A stretch of DNA of 64,000 nt from Algoriphagus iocasae. Lineage in GTDB: Bacteria > Bacteroidota > Bacteroidia > Cytophagales > Cyclobacteriaceae. The DNA is taken from contig NZ_JACIJO010000001.1 of the NCBI RefSeq assembly GCF_014206875.1, forward strand, positions 186,001 through 250,000, read 5' to 3'. Shown one piece after another: positions 17,510-26,300 of this stretch (position 1 is its first letter; the number at the start of each line of letters is the position of its first letter). A model generated the notes under the pieces. It saw nothing but the letters and a program-made list of their open reading frames with translations. It had not been told where the DNA came from and did not search any database. The translations under genes and the position numbers were made by a program.

Positions 17510-18421
17510 ATGAAGAAAAAATCTAGATCCAAAGAAATAGCTGAGAAAACCATTTTTGCTTCCTTTCAAATACTAAAAGAAGCTGGCGGTGAAATGAGAG
17601 GAAGTGAAGTAGTCGAAAAGCTGAGAGAACAGCTCACTTTTGATGAATATGAGAATTTCCGATATGAAAAGACAGGGTATATCCGATGGGAAAGCATCTT
17701 GCATTTTTTCACTATTGACTGTATGAAAGCAGGCTATATGCGAAAGCAAAGTGGCACATGGATTCTGACTGAAGAAGGAGAAGAGGCTATGAAACTAGGT
17801 CCAGAAAAACTCCTGTCTACTGCTACAAAAAAATACAGAGAATGGGATGCAAAAAATAAGCAGAACAAGGAAAGTGATCTTTCCCAGGATATAGAAATAG
17901 ATGATAGCGATGAGATTTCCCAAAAGCAAGAAGCCTTACTTGATCAGTATGAATCCAGTGCTTTGGACGGAATCAGAGATTATATAAATCGCAAAAACCC
18001 CTATGAATTCCAGGATTTAGTTGCAGTCCTTCTAAAATCTATGAGGTATTATATTGCATTAGTTGCTCCCAAAGGTAGAGATGGAGGAATTGACATAATT
18101 GCCTATACAGATCCTTTGGGCGTGAATTCCCCTAGAATTATTGTACAAGTAAAGCATAGACCAGAGAATAATGTGAGTTCAGATGAGATCCAAAAGCTCT
18201 CTGGCACAATGAAACGAAATACTGATGTTGGGATTTTTGTTACGTCTGGAAATTTCAGTAGCCCAGCCAAACATGAGGCTACTTCTGCCTATAAACATAT
18301 CGAGTTGATCGATTTTTCAAGGTTTGTAGAACTTTGGATTCAATACTATCCAAAAATGACTGATGAGCAGAAAAACATGCTTCCATTGCATCCTGTTTAT
18401 TTTTTAGGGAGTAAGGAATAG
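17510..18421 (+). CDS. Mrr-like restriction endonuclease
   Basis: From ATG 17510 the protein has 303 residues. The N-terminal 100 residues form a winged-helix Mrr_N-like domain (GEMRGSEVVEKLREQLTFDEYE). The C-terminal domain holds the Mrr catalytic signature: Asp191 in DGGID and Gln213-Val-Lys215 in IIVQVKHR, then the strand GIFVTSGNFS. Mrr-type enzymes cut modified DNA, often methylated or hypermodified phage DNA. An in-frame TTG at 17462 would overlap the abortive-infection gene by 20 bases and is less likely. It complements the fused restriction enzyme. Confidence 0.88.
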   Translation: MKKKSRSKEIAEKTIFASFQILKEAGGEMRGSEVVEKLREQLTFDEYENFRYEKTGYIRWESILHFFTIDCMKAGYMRKQSGTWILTEEGEEAMKLGPEKLLSTATKKYREWDAKNKQNKESDLSQDIEIDDSDEISQKQEALLDQYESSALDGIRDYINRKNPYEFQDLVAVLLKSMRYYIALVAPKGRDGGIDIIAYTDPLGVNSPRIIVQVKHRPENNVSSDEIQKLSGTMKRNTDVGIFVTSGNFSSPAKHEATSAYKHIELIDFSRFVELWIQYYPKMTDEQKNMLPLHPVYFLGSKE

Positions 18422-18432
18422 ATCAAATAAAA

Positions 18433-19392
18433 ATGAATAAACCGAAAAAACATCACTTTGTTCCAGAATGCTACTTAAAACAATTTGCAAACGATTCAAA
18501 GTTATATTGTTCTAACCTAGAAATATTAAAAACATATAATAAATTAAACAATCCACCAAAAGAACCCGGACAAGTTTGTTATGAAATAGATTTTTACACA
18601 ATAAATGAACCTTTGGAATATGATTTAAATAATTTTGACGATCTACATGTGGAATCAAATGTTTTGCATTCCTCTGAAAATAGGTATAGAAAAATTATAA
18701 ATAAATTAATCGACCTAAAAGAATTATGTTTTGAAGACTCGATCTTCTTGTCAGATTTTCTTATTCAATTAAAACAAAGAAATCCGTATTTTTTAAAAAA
18801 TTCAGTAAATAACTTTAGCAATAATTCCATAAAAGCTAAAACAAACATGCTAAATAAATTGAAAGAAGATATTAGGTTTAGACACTTACCTAAAGCTTTA
18901 TTAATTTATGAAATAGAGAAAAAAATGTATGAAATGAAATCTAATAAAAATATAATTAGAAGTATTCAACTAAAAGGAATTATTGATAAAGCAAATCCAC
19001 ATTCTTATTCAATTGAGAAATTTAGGAAAGCAATTTTAGATTATCAATTTATTCTTTTAGACTCGTCCGATTCTAAATTCAATTTTATCACCTCAGACAA
19101 TCCAGGGTTTGCTATTTCAAGTAATGGAAATATAGAAAACACAAAATTCAAGGAGGGATTTACATACTTTTTGCCAATAACTTCCAAATATTGCTTGAAA
19201 TTTTCAGATAGCAACCTAGATAATTTTTATACTAAAAAATCTAAAATAAAATATTTTATATCTGAAAAAGTACAGGATACAGAAGTTCAAATAATTAATA
19301 TGAATTCATCTATTCTTGTGAATAAAATAATTATTTCAGACAATTTAGAAACAATAATTAATACTCAGGAATCAATTCTACAAACTTCATAA
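18433..19392 (+). CDS. DUF4238 protein
   Basis: The 319-residue protein starts with KPKKHHFVPECYLKQFAN, the diagnostic N-terminal motif of DUF4238, and has the later phrase NFITSDNPGFAI that is also typical. The function is unproven, but DUF4238 genes are repeatedly found in defence islands and their HHxxP motif suggests a metal or nuclease-like site. The gene is very rich in A and T, like the AbiC-like gene and unlike the two restriction genes around it. It starts 11 bases after the Mrr gene, so it is probably co-transcribed. Confidence 0.85.
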   Translation: MNKPKKHHFVPECYLKQFANDSKLYCSNLEILKTYNKLNNPPKEPGQVCYEIDFYTINEPLEYDLNNFDDLHVESNVLHSSENRYRKIINKLIDLKELCFEDSIFLSDFLIQLKQRNPYFLKNSVNNFSNNSIKAKTNMLNKLKEDIRFRHLPKALLIYEIEKKMYEMKSNKNIIRSIQLKGIIDKANPHSYSIEKFRKAILDYQFILLDSSDSKFNFITSDNPGFAISSNGNIENTKFKEGFTYFLPITSKYCLKFSDSNLDNFYTKKSKIKYFISEKVQDTEVQIINMNSSILVNKIIISDNLETIINTQESILQTS

Positions 19393-19399
19393 ATTATTG

Positions 19400-20122
19400 A
19401 TGTCCAAAATGTTACCAATCTCCTTAATTATCCTCGGTGGAATTCTATTGATTGCTGGAATTACCATGCTTTTAAAAACTCCAAAAGCTGAATCTTTGAG
19501 TCAGGTAATTAATGCCGTGAAAGCAGATGGCATTTTGACTCCAAAGGAAGAGAAACTGATCCGGGAGGTGGCGCAAAACGAAGGGAAAAATGCTGATGTT
19601 ACGATAGCGCAGATCCGAAAGGAATTGGAAGAATCAGAGGAAGAAAGTGAATCGGAGCTGATTGATGTGAACCAAAAAGCAGGCTTGGACTTCGAGAAGT
19701 TTATAGTCCAGAAGTTTGATAAAAAGTATTTTGCAATCAGAAACTGGGCTGGAGATAAGTTTGTAGAAGGTCGCTATGCTGATACCACCACCCAGCCAGA
19801 TATCCAGCTTTCCTTAAAACTTCGGGGAGACTCCTTTCCTTTTGCTGTAGAATGCAAATGGAGATCTGAACCCAAAGGAGATTTTATCCGCTTCGCGAAT
19901 GATGAACAGCTGGAGCGATATAAAGCCTTTGAAAGACAGGAAAACTATCCAGTATTCATTGCTTTGGGAATAGGAGGCAAACCTTCCAGTCCAGCAGAAT
20001 TGTATATTTTACCCATTGAGGAACTAAATAAGCCTGTTTTACACAAGGCAGGAATGGGTAAGTATAGAAAGAAAGTTGATTCGGATTTCTTTTTTGACCA
20101 GGAGTCGAATACTTTGAGGTAA
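19400..20122 (+). CDS. Membrane-anchored nuclease-like protein with TerB-like segment
   Basis: The 240-residue protein has one N-terminal transmembrane segment (SLIILGGILLIAGITMLL). Residues 30-80 (VINAVKADGILTPKEEKLIREVA) resemble a TerB-like helical unit. The C-terminal half looks like a PD-(D/E)xK nuclease: Asp134 in QPDIQLSL and Glu151-Cys-Lys153 in FAVECKWR, with the GLDFEKFIVQKF helix before it. This is a DNA-end-like fold tethered to the membrane, a combination I cannot match to a named family. ATG 19400 is chosen over an adjacent TTG. It is the last gene of the island and lies 7 bases after the DUF4238 gene. Confidence 0.65.
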   Translation: MSKMLPISLIILGGILLIAGITMLLKTPKAESLSQVINAVKADGILTPKEEKLIREVAQNEGKNADVTIAQIRKELEESEEESESELIDVNQKAGLDFEKFIVQKFDKKYFAIRNWAGDKFVEGRYADTTTQPDIQLSLKLRGDSFPFAVECKWRSEPKGDFIRFANDEQLERYKAFERQENYPVFIALGIGGKPSSPAELYILPIEELNKPVLHKAGMGKYRKKVDSDFFFDQESNTLR

Positions 20123-20305
20123 GTAAAAATAAGATAAACTAAATCAAAATATTTCAGGGGACTGACGGCCATTCCCAAATTGAGGTAAAGTTTAAATAAG
20201 AAACCGTTTGGCTTTCTAAGGAGCAACTTGTTAAACTCTTTTAATGAGATCAATTTGTTATATGACGATGCATTAAGAAAATTTTTATAGTTGGTGAATT
20301 AGACG

Positions 20306-20342
20306 AAAAAAGCAATATGCATTTTTTGCATATTGCTTTTTT
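20306..20342. terminator. Strong terminator after the defence island
   Basis: AAAAAAGCAATATGCA pairs perfectly with TGCATATTGCTTTTTT around five T, giving a 16-base-pair stem with an A-tract on one side and a T-tract on the other, so it can act on either strand. It ends the defence-island transcript. Confidence 0.88.
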
Positions 20343-20406
20343 CAGATTAACCAGTAGCATTTATATTTTTGATGTCATTGTATCTGTTGGTTTTCGTTTA
20401 AAATTA

Positions 20407-20431
20407 GATCAAGGAACGCGATTCCTTGATC
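20407..20431. other. Hairpin between the defence island and hicAB
   Basis: GATCAAGGAA and TTCCTTGATC form a perfect ten-base stem with a CGCGA loop. It has no T-tract, so a terminator is less likely; a protein-binding or RNA-processing hairpin is possible. The rest of 20123-20569 shows only the terminator at 20306 and the hicA promoter. Confidence 0.5.
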
Positions 20432-20532
20432 ATTCTCCATATTGTCAAATATTAAATTCTAAAAAGTTTATTCTCAAATGAGGGTAGGCTGACCAGCTTA
20501 TAAAGTTAAGTAGCAAAAATGTTACTGAATTG

Positions 20533-20564
20533 TTTGAAATAAAGTAACATAATTGTTACTTTTG
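20533..20564 (+). promoter_or_regulatory. hicAB promoter with overlapping operator
   Basis: A Bacteroidota-type promoter is visible: TTTG at 20533 and TACTTTTG at 20557, spaced by 20 bases. The perfect dyad of AAGTAACA and TGTTACTT (20542-20561) covers the -7 region, with an extra TGTTACT half-site at 20520. HicB, which carries a helix-turn-helix, is the expected repressor. The -7 element ends only five bases before the hicA ATG, so the transcript would be almost leaderless. Confidence 0.7.
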
Positions 20565-20569
20565 AGTTC

Positions 20570-20752
20570 ATGAAAATTAAAGAGTTACTGAAGTTACTTC
20601 ATGAGGATGGCTGGTTAGAAAAAAAACAGAAAGGAAGCCATTTACAACTCATACACCCGAAGAAGTCGGGTAAAGTAACCGTCCCCATTCATAATGGAGA
20701 CGTACCGCCAGGAACCTTAAATTCCATTCTGAAACAAGCGGGGCTTAAATAG
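20570..20752 (+). CDS. hicA: HicA mRNA interferase toxin
   Basis: The 60-residue product is the usual length for HicA and contains the catalytic GSHLQLIH with His24, the following basic strand and the TVPIHNGDVPPGTLNSIL end. HicA cleaves mRNA in a ribosome-independent way and is neutralised by HicB, encoded 90 bases downstream. The conserved fold is a small double-stranded-RNA-binding-like domain. Confidence 0.92.
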   Translation: MKIKELLKLLHEDGWLEKKQKGSHLQLIHPKKSGKVTVPIHNGDVPPGTLNSILKQAGLK

Positions 20753-20842
20753 CCCTTTCCTGCTTCGGAATTTATATATAATAATTACGATTGGAGTAAT
20801 TAAAATCTAATTCATACTACTTAAACGAAAACAGAATTGTAC

Positions 20843-21229
20843 ATGGAAATCGTAAAAATCCCCCTTACAATTGAAAGAGGAGATAGTAAAGAACTATGGG
20901 GAAGAATGGAATACAACGAAAACCTGATCGTTGAACAGGCAGAAAGTATTTCCGAACTCGAACAAAAAATGAAAAACCTCTTGTGGGAATTTGAAGAAGT
21001 GGAACCAAATACAGTACAATTTGAGTATCAATTTGATATCTCAGCACTGTTTCAAAAATTCGACTTTCTAAAAATTTCAAATGTAGCCGAACATGCCGGA
21101 ATGAATCCTGGCTTACTGAGACAATATGTTTCAGGTGCAAAAAATCCCTCTGTAGACCAAGCCAAAAAAATTGAAAATGCTCTACACGAATTGGCCTCAG
21201 AACTACAAAAAGCAATTATAATTGCTTAA
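20843..21229 (+). CDS. hicB: HicB antitoxin and autorepressor
   Basis: From ATG 20843 the product has 128 residues. The N-terminal half is a partial RNase-H-like HicB fold with the phrase IPLTIERGDSKELWGRMEYNENLI. The C-terminal half has a helix-turn-helix (ISNVAEHAGMNPGLLRQYVSG and KNPSVDQAKKIENAL). It should bind HicA and repress the pair through the dyad at 20542. The order toxin-first is typical of hicAB. An in-frame TTG six bases upstream is possible. Confidence 0.88.
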   Translation: MEIVKIPLTIERGDSKELWGRMEYNENLIVEQAESISELEQKMKNLLWEFEEVEPNTVQFEYQFDISALFQKFDFLKISNVAEHAGMNPGLLRQYVSGAKNPSVDQAKKIENALHELASELQKAIIIA

Positions 21230-21234
21230 TAATA

Positions 21235-21262
21235 AAAGCCCTCAATTAGAGGGCTTTATTTT
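21235..21262 (+). terminator. Terminator after hicB
   Basis: AAAGCCCTC and GAGGGCTTT form a nine-base stem with loop AATTA, followed by ATTTT. It lies six bases after the hicB stop and closes the toxin-antitoxin unit. Confidence 0.85.
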
Positions 21263-21278
21263 ATTAATCACCTAAACT

Positions 21279-21385
21279 GGATTTAAAATCTTAAAAAATC
21301 AAGTCCTTTTGATAATAACTTGGATTGGAAATCCCACAAAATTGATTCAGGATTACGTATTCGATAGCTGCCTGACCAGTTGGTT
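21279..21385 (+). repeat. Decayed remnant of repeat family A
   Basis: Phrases GATTTAAAATCTTAAAAAATCA, CTTGGATTGGAAATCC and TTCAGGATTACG follow the order of the family A 5' third, and GATAGCTGCCTGACC echoes GATGGCTATCGGGACC. The similarity is loose, so it is an old or degraded copy. Confidence 0.55.
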
Positions 21386-21396
21386 GGTTGCCGCCA

Positions 21397-21840
21397 TCAT
21401 TTTCTCAACTCCATATGTAAAATAGGGTAAGGTTTTCCGGTGGGATCCAACTCGGATCGGTTGATCACTTCAAATCCGCAGTGCTTGTAAAATCCTACCG
21501 CCTGCTCATTCTGTTCATTTACATCCACTTTTGTCACCTTCAATTGCTCTATCGAATAATCCAACAGGGCTTTGCCTATTCTTTTTCCTCGATAGGCTGG
21601 GTGAATAAACAACATTTCTAGATTTTGATCTGCAATTCCCAGAAAACCAATAATTTCCTTCTCATTATTCCTGATGCATCTCAATTCAACCGCATCCAAA
21701 TAACTCGTTAAGATTAAAGGTTTAAAAAATTCAATATCCTCTTCTTTTAGAAAGTGGTGGGTAGCCCGAACGGAAGCTTCCCAGAGGTCCACCACATTTT
21801 GGTATTCTGATTTCTCTATTTTATCTATCTTATAGTTCAT
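21397..21840 (-). CDS. YjaB-like GNAT acetyltransferase
   Basis: From the preferred ATG at 21840 the protein has 147 residues and one GNAT domain. The block NVxVNEQNEQAVGFYKHCGF, then NRSELDPTGKPYPILHM, closely follows E. coli YjaB, as does the early RATHHFLKEEDI. The acetyl-CoA loop is YRGKRIGKALL. The substrate is unknown; a role in tolerance of toxic compounds is possible for this group. An upstream ATG would add 10 residues but reads into repeat B2. It is a single gene directly behind that repeat. Confidence 0.82.
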   Translation of the reverse strand: MNYKIDKIEKSEYQNVVDLWEASVRATHHFLKEEDIEFFKPLILTSYLDAVELRCIRNNEKEIIGFLGIADQNLEMLFIHPAYRGKRIGKALLDYSIEQLKVTKVDVNEQNEQAVGFYKHCGFEVINRSELDPTGKPYPILHMELRK

Positions 21841-22005
21841 TATGTATGTCCGCTTTCTTAGCAGTAGCAAAAGGAAAAAGGTTTTTAAGTATATTTCAAC
21901 ATGCTGTGGACACTGGACTGCCGTCGGTGGACGATTATCCGCAACTTTCTAAACTGATTTTTTAACTACGGGCTCCATTGCCGATAATCATATAGTTCAT
22001 TTTTC
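21841..22005 (+). repeat. Dispersed repeat family B, copy 2
   Basis: It repeats 2150-2330 in the same orientation, with the phrases CCGCTTTCTTA, ATTTCAACATGCTGTGGAC, GGACGATTATCCGCAAC, CTTTCTAAAC and GATAATCATATAG. In this copy the neighbouring minus-strand gene begins at the repeat edge, so the repeat would act on its 5' region. The remaining stretch to 22148 has no recognised feature. Confidence 0.85.
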
Positions 22006-22148
22006 AAATCGCTGAAAAGTGTTTGTCTATGGGTTTTCGGGCAATAAATTTGATTTCCTGCCAGTTGAGACCGGAGTTTTTTAAAAGTGTTTTTCTTTCG
22101 TTTAGCCTGTTCACTTGTATCAGCTGTATGCTTTTTTTGTTGAGCTCT

Positions 22149-22616
22149 TCAGTCCCAGATCTCCGGGCGATTAATATTCATTGCTCTTAGGTATGAAAGA
22201 AATTGACCTGCGAGAACAGACTCATGATACCCAATCCTTAATAAATATTTACCAAGCATTTTCTTCTCTCCATTTCCGGGATGAATGATCTCTATTTCGC
22301 TTAATTCTGCATCCGAAAATTGTTTCACACTTTCTAAAAAAGTGTTTCTATAGGGTTCGGCAAACTCTATTTCGTCCGCAAGGCTGGTGAATGGTCGATT
22401 TTTCCAGGGAGATAGATAATCGGCCATACTCTCCTTGTTGATTATTTTATTCCATCCATAATCGGCTTCCAAAACGTGTCTGACCATTTCAATGGCGGAC
22501 TTTGCTTTATCGTCAGGTCTCCAATGATAATAGCTCTCCGGAAGTCCTTTCCATAGTTTGATGCTTCGTCTCCTGATTTCGGTAAAATTTAAAATAATGA
22601 GTTCAGATTGTGTCAT
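22149..22616 (-). CDS. DinB-like metal-binding protein
   Basis: The 155-residue protein is all-helical with the DinB_2/YfiT pattern: RRRSIKLWKGLPESYYHWRPD, then the metal ligand HVLEADYGW and the later GYHESVLAGQ. These His residues are spaced as in the four-helix DinB family, which binds a metal and may act in thiol-dependent transfer or stress response. It is a single gene with no operon partner in view. Confidence 0.8.
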   Translation of the reverse strand: MTQSELIILNFTEIRRRSIKLWKGLPESYYHWRPDDKAKSAIEMVRHVLEADYGWNKIINKESMADYLSPWKNRPFTSLADEIEFAEPYRNTFLESVKQFSDAELSEIEIIHPGNGEKKMLGKYLLRIGYHESVLAGQFLSYLRAMNINRPEIWD

Positions 22617-22693
22617 TCTATGTTTGCCAGCATTTCGATTTAAATTATAGACGGGGGCATTTGGCTCGGCGTCCGAAAAGCTATTTGCTTGTT

Positions 22694-23188
22694 TTACTGT
22701 TCAAAGTATAATTCAGCTACTTTCTGTAAGTCAGTTGAATCATTTATTTGATAAAAATATTTCTGTTGCCATTTTTGAGTTCGTTCAGCTTGTTTACTGT
22801 GCACGGTATCCCAACTCGGATAAACCCTAAATGCCTGTTTCCCTTCTTTCTTTTTTGTGGATAGTATTCCTTTTTCCAACAGTACAGATCTCGGGAATAC
22901 AAATTGTCCAAATTCATTTTCAGTCCGGACGATTACAATGTAAAAATCAATTCGGTCATTTTCATCAAAAGGTTCAATCGGACCATTTCCAATCCGTTTC
23001 CAGAAGGTGACAAATTGCCCTGCTTTTTTTGGTGTTATTTTGGCATTTCTACTCAGAATAGTCCGTCCATTAAGTTTAAACCGACAAGCATTGTATTCTT
23101 TGCCTTCAGGTTCCGTTTCAAAGTCCGAAATCTGAAGTGAGCAGTTATTGTAAATTTCCGATTTAATTTGATTCAGGTTTTTGTCCAT
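22694..23188 (-). CDS. MepB-like protein
   Basis: The 164-residue product matches the MepB family order: an N-terminal helix, YNACRFKLNGRTILSRNAKI, TFWKRIGNGPIEPFD, the strand FVFPRSVLLEKGILST, and the block KQAFRVYPSWDTVHSKQAE. MepB was found next to the MepA multidrug efflux pump of staphylococci and has no defined activity. Here no pump is adjacent. It is a single gene. Confidence 0.82.
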   Translation of the reverse strand: MDKNLNQIKSEIYNNCSLQISDFETEPEGKEYNACRFKLNGRTILSRNAKITPKKAGQFVTFWKRIGNGPIEPFDENDRIDFYIVIVRTENEFGQFVFPRSVLLEKGILSTKKKEGKQAFRVYPSWDTVHSKQAERTQKWQQKYFYQINDSTDLQKVAELYFEQ

Positions 23189-23379
23189 CAGCTCAATTTC
23201 TCTCGGTTTTCATTTTTCTGTTAGGGTTTGCTCATTAAAAACGCTCAAATATAAGCGTAGTGAGGTAGTAGAACCACTTTACTTTTTGTCCGCAACAAAC
23301 ATTGATCGTTTCGAAAATATTGAATTTTTGGGATTCAGCTGCCATTACACTTAAACCATGTTCTTTGCTTGCCTTAATC

Positions 23380-26300
23380 TTAGTTTACTATATACTTTCG
23401 ATTATTCTCAATATTCATTTCAATAAAATGAAGGAAAGGGTCAAGCAAAATACTGGTAGCACCTTCCTTCTTGTAAAAAGTTGTGCGGTTTTCTCCTGTC
23501 CTTGCTTTGACCTTTTCAAGATGAAGCAGGTTTCCATCAGCATCGTATTGACCGAATGTGAGAAATACTTCGCTTGCATCTTGTTCATTTTCTGGGCTAC
23601 TATCCATTCTTTGCATGGAGTAACTTATCTCAAGCTGGTTATTCGGTAGCTCTTTAATATCACTTATTTTATTGTCGTAAAAGGTGACCGTTTCCATCAT
23701 GTCATAAATGATATAATGGAACTGATGGGGAAGGGAACTCTTTAAATAGGCTATTAAGTCTAATGAAGTTGGATATTGATCTGTTCTAAATCTATACTCC
23801 AATAAAAAATCATATAAAACCTTATTTAGTTTTTCTTCTCCCACATAATATTGCAGCGTATTAAATGCAATGGCTCCTTTTCCATAGGCGATGTATTCCT
23901 GATCAGTTCTGACCAGAGTTAATGGACTTTCCTTACCTCCATCCTTAGTCCTTCCTTTTAAATAGCGTTGGCGTTGCAAACTCAGAAAATGCAGCGCTTT
24001 CTCATGTCCAAATTCTTTTTCATATATCCTCAAACTGATATATTCGGTAATACTTTCTGTTAGCATTTTCGCACCGAGAGCAGCTGCTGGCACGATCTGA
24101 TTACCCCACCATTGGTGGGTGAGCTCATGTGCCTGAACATAAAAGGATAAATTAATTTTATTTATCGCATCCTCATTTCTCAGAACAAACCGCACTTCAG
24201 AGGTGGGAATGGCATTGCTCATCACCGAGGCATAGGTTCCTTCGGTGAGCGGAAATTCGACCGTCCGTATTTCGGCATAGTGATAAGGCCCGAAAAACTG
24301 AGTATTATAATCAAGTGAAGCCTTCAGTCCGTCTGCCATATCCTTCAGGTTGTAGGTATGGTCTTTATCATGATAAATTTCCAAACTAACACCCTTGTGG
24401 TTTGACTTGCTTACTGAAAAGAGCCCCGAGTTAAAGGCAAAAGCGAATTTGACTTTTTGTTCTGTTTTATAATGAAAATAGTTGCGGCTATTCTCTGTCC
24501 AATGATTGAGCAGCGTTCCAGGAGCGATGGCCCTTTGTGACCCGTTGGTGCTGATAACCGTTTCTATAGCTACCAAATCAGCGTCAGGAGAATAAAAATT
24601 TGAATACTTGGAAAGACTATCTTTTGGCTGTCTGTATTCCTTATCAAAGAAGTATCCTAAACGCAGAAGGATATCGGTGCGAAGAAATGTACCATTCTGA
24701 AGGACAGTAGAATTTCGGTAGAAAAGTGTGTTGGGCTTGTTTTTGATCTCAAAGTGCAGCTGGATTGAATCTCCGGATTCCATGGGATTTTCCAAGGCAT
24801 GCACTTCAAATTGCATGTTCTCATCTTTTTGTACAATTGTAGATGGGACGCTTAGTGAGAGTTGGGTGATTTCGTCATAGCCGGACTTAATTACTAAGGT
24901 GTCTATCCTCTCAGGCGTCTTATTGATGAGGAGATAATGCCCTGATGCCAAGAACGAATTACTTTCCGGGAAAATCTCAATATTCAATTTGGCAGATACT
25001 ATTTTGGGTTGAACTGCGGACTTGTATTTCCCGAAATTGAACCTGAATTCCCGTAGTATTTCATCACTATTTGCAACAGCACTGAAATCGTTGTTTTCCT
25101 CTTTGTAAATGATGTATCCAAGGCAAAAAAAGACAACAATGAACAAGAGCATGAAGAAAGAAATACCCCTATTCAATTGATGAAAAGCCTTTTGAAAGCG
25201 TTCCTTGAGCGAATACACATATCCACGCTCCCAGAAAAGATAAGTAACTATAATCAGTAGAGCTGAAAAAGCCAACCAATAGAAGTTGAGGATAAAATTG
25301 CCTAATAAAGTATGGCCAAATCCATTTAAATCACTGTAAGTGATTTGCGGGGCAGAATTGAATCTGAATAGGTAAGTTTCTATTCCGAGTTGAGGTATCT
25401 GGTCTTTTGCAATCCAAATCAGGAGAAGAAGGAAAATACCCAGGTACAAATTGGGAATTGTGTTATGTACAAATAAAGAAAGTGCAGCCCAAATTATTAG
25501 CGTAGGAAAGCTGATGAAAAACAATTGAAAAAGGTATAAATCCAATTCAAAATGATGGTATCCATTGTAAAGCTGTAGTCCAATTCCACATAGCATCATC
25601 GTACATAACAAAAGGATTTGTACATATAGCAAGGCCAGTATTTTCGAACCCAGAAGCACCCAGCTGCTGGTGGCAGTCGTATCAATAAGTTGGTTGCTTT
25701 TTGTCATCCGAGAGCGATGTACCAACATCCCTGCATAGATAAAAGTCAAGAGCATGATAAGGGTAGAAAAGAAAAACATGGGCACGGAAAGCACAATCCG
25801 GGTCAGGGGCAAGAATGTCATATCCGCAAGATTGGTGACCCTGCTCATGGCAAAAATCATTGCAAATAACCCGACTAGTGCGAGCAGGTAGAAAAGCCGG
25901 TTTTTTGCGATAAACCTAAAATCGGTACCCGAAAGTTGTAGCATCGCCTTTAGTTGTATTGGGAAGGAGAAATCAGTCGATACTTTGGTATGAGGCTGTA
26001 TTGGTTGAAGTGGCCTTGCTGAATTATTTTTGACTGTTTTTTTCTTACCCACATTCGGAAACAGGCTAAAAGACTCCTGCTCCAATTGGAATTTTTTGTA
26101 GAAAAGTCCAAAAAGTGAAAAGCTCAGAATCAGCCAGAACAGTCTGTTCCAAAGCACTAGTCCGAGTACGGGGATTTGCAGTGTGTTTTGTTCAGAAATC
26201 GTCCAAAACCGAGTTTCATATGCCACTGCATTTTGTCCGAATGGATCGAGAAGAGCAAAAAGAACTGGTGTACCTTCAAAAAGGCTGTCTATCGCAACCT

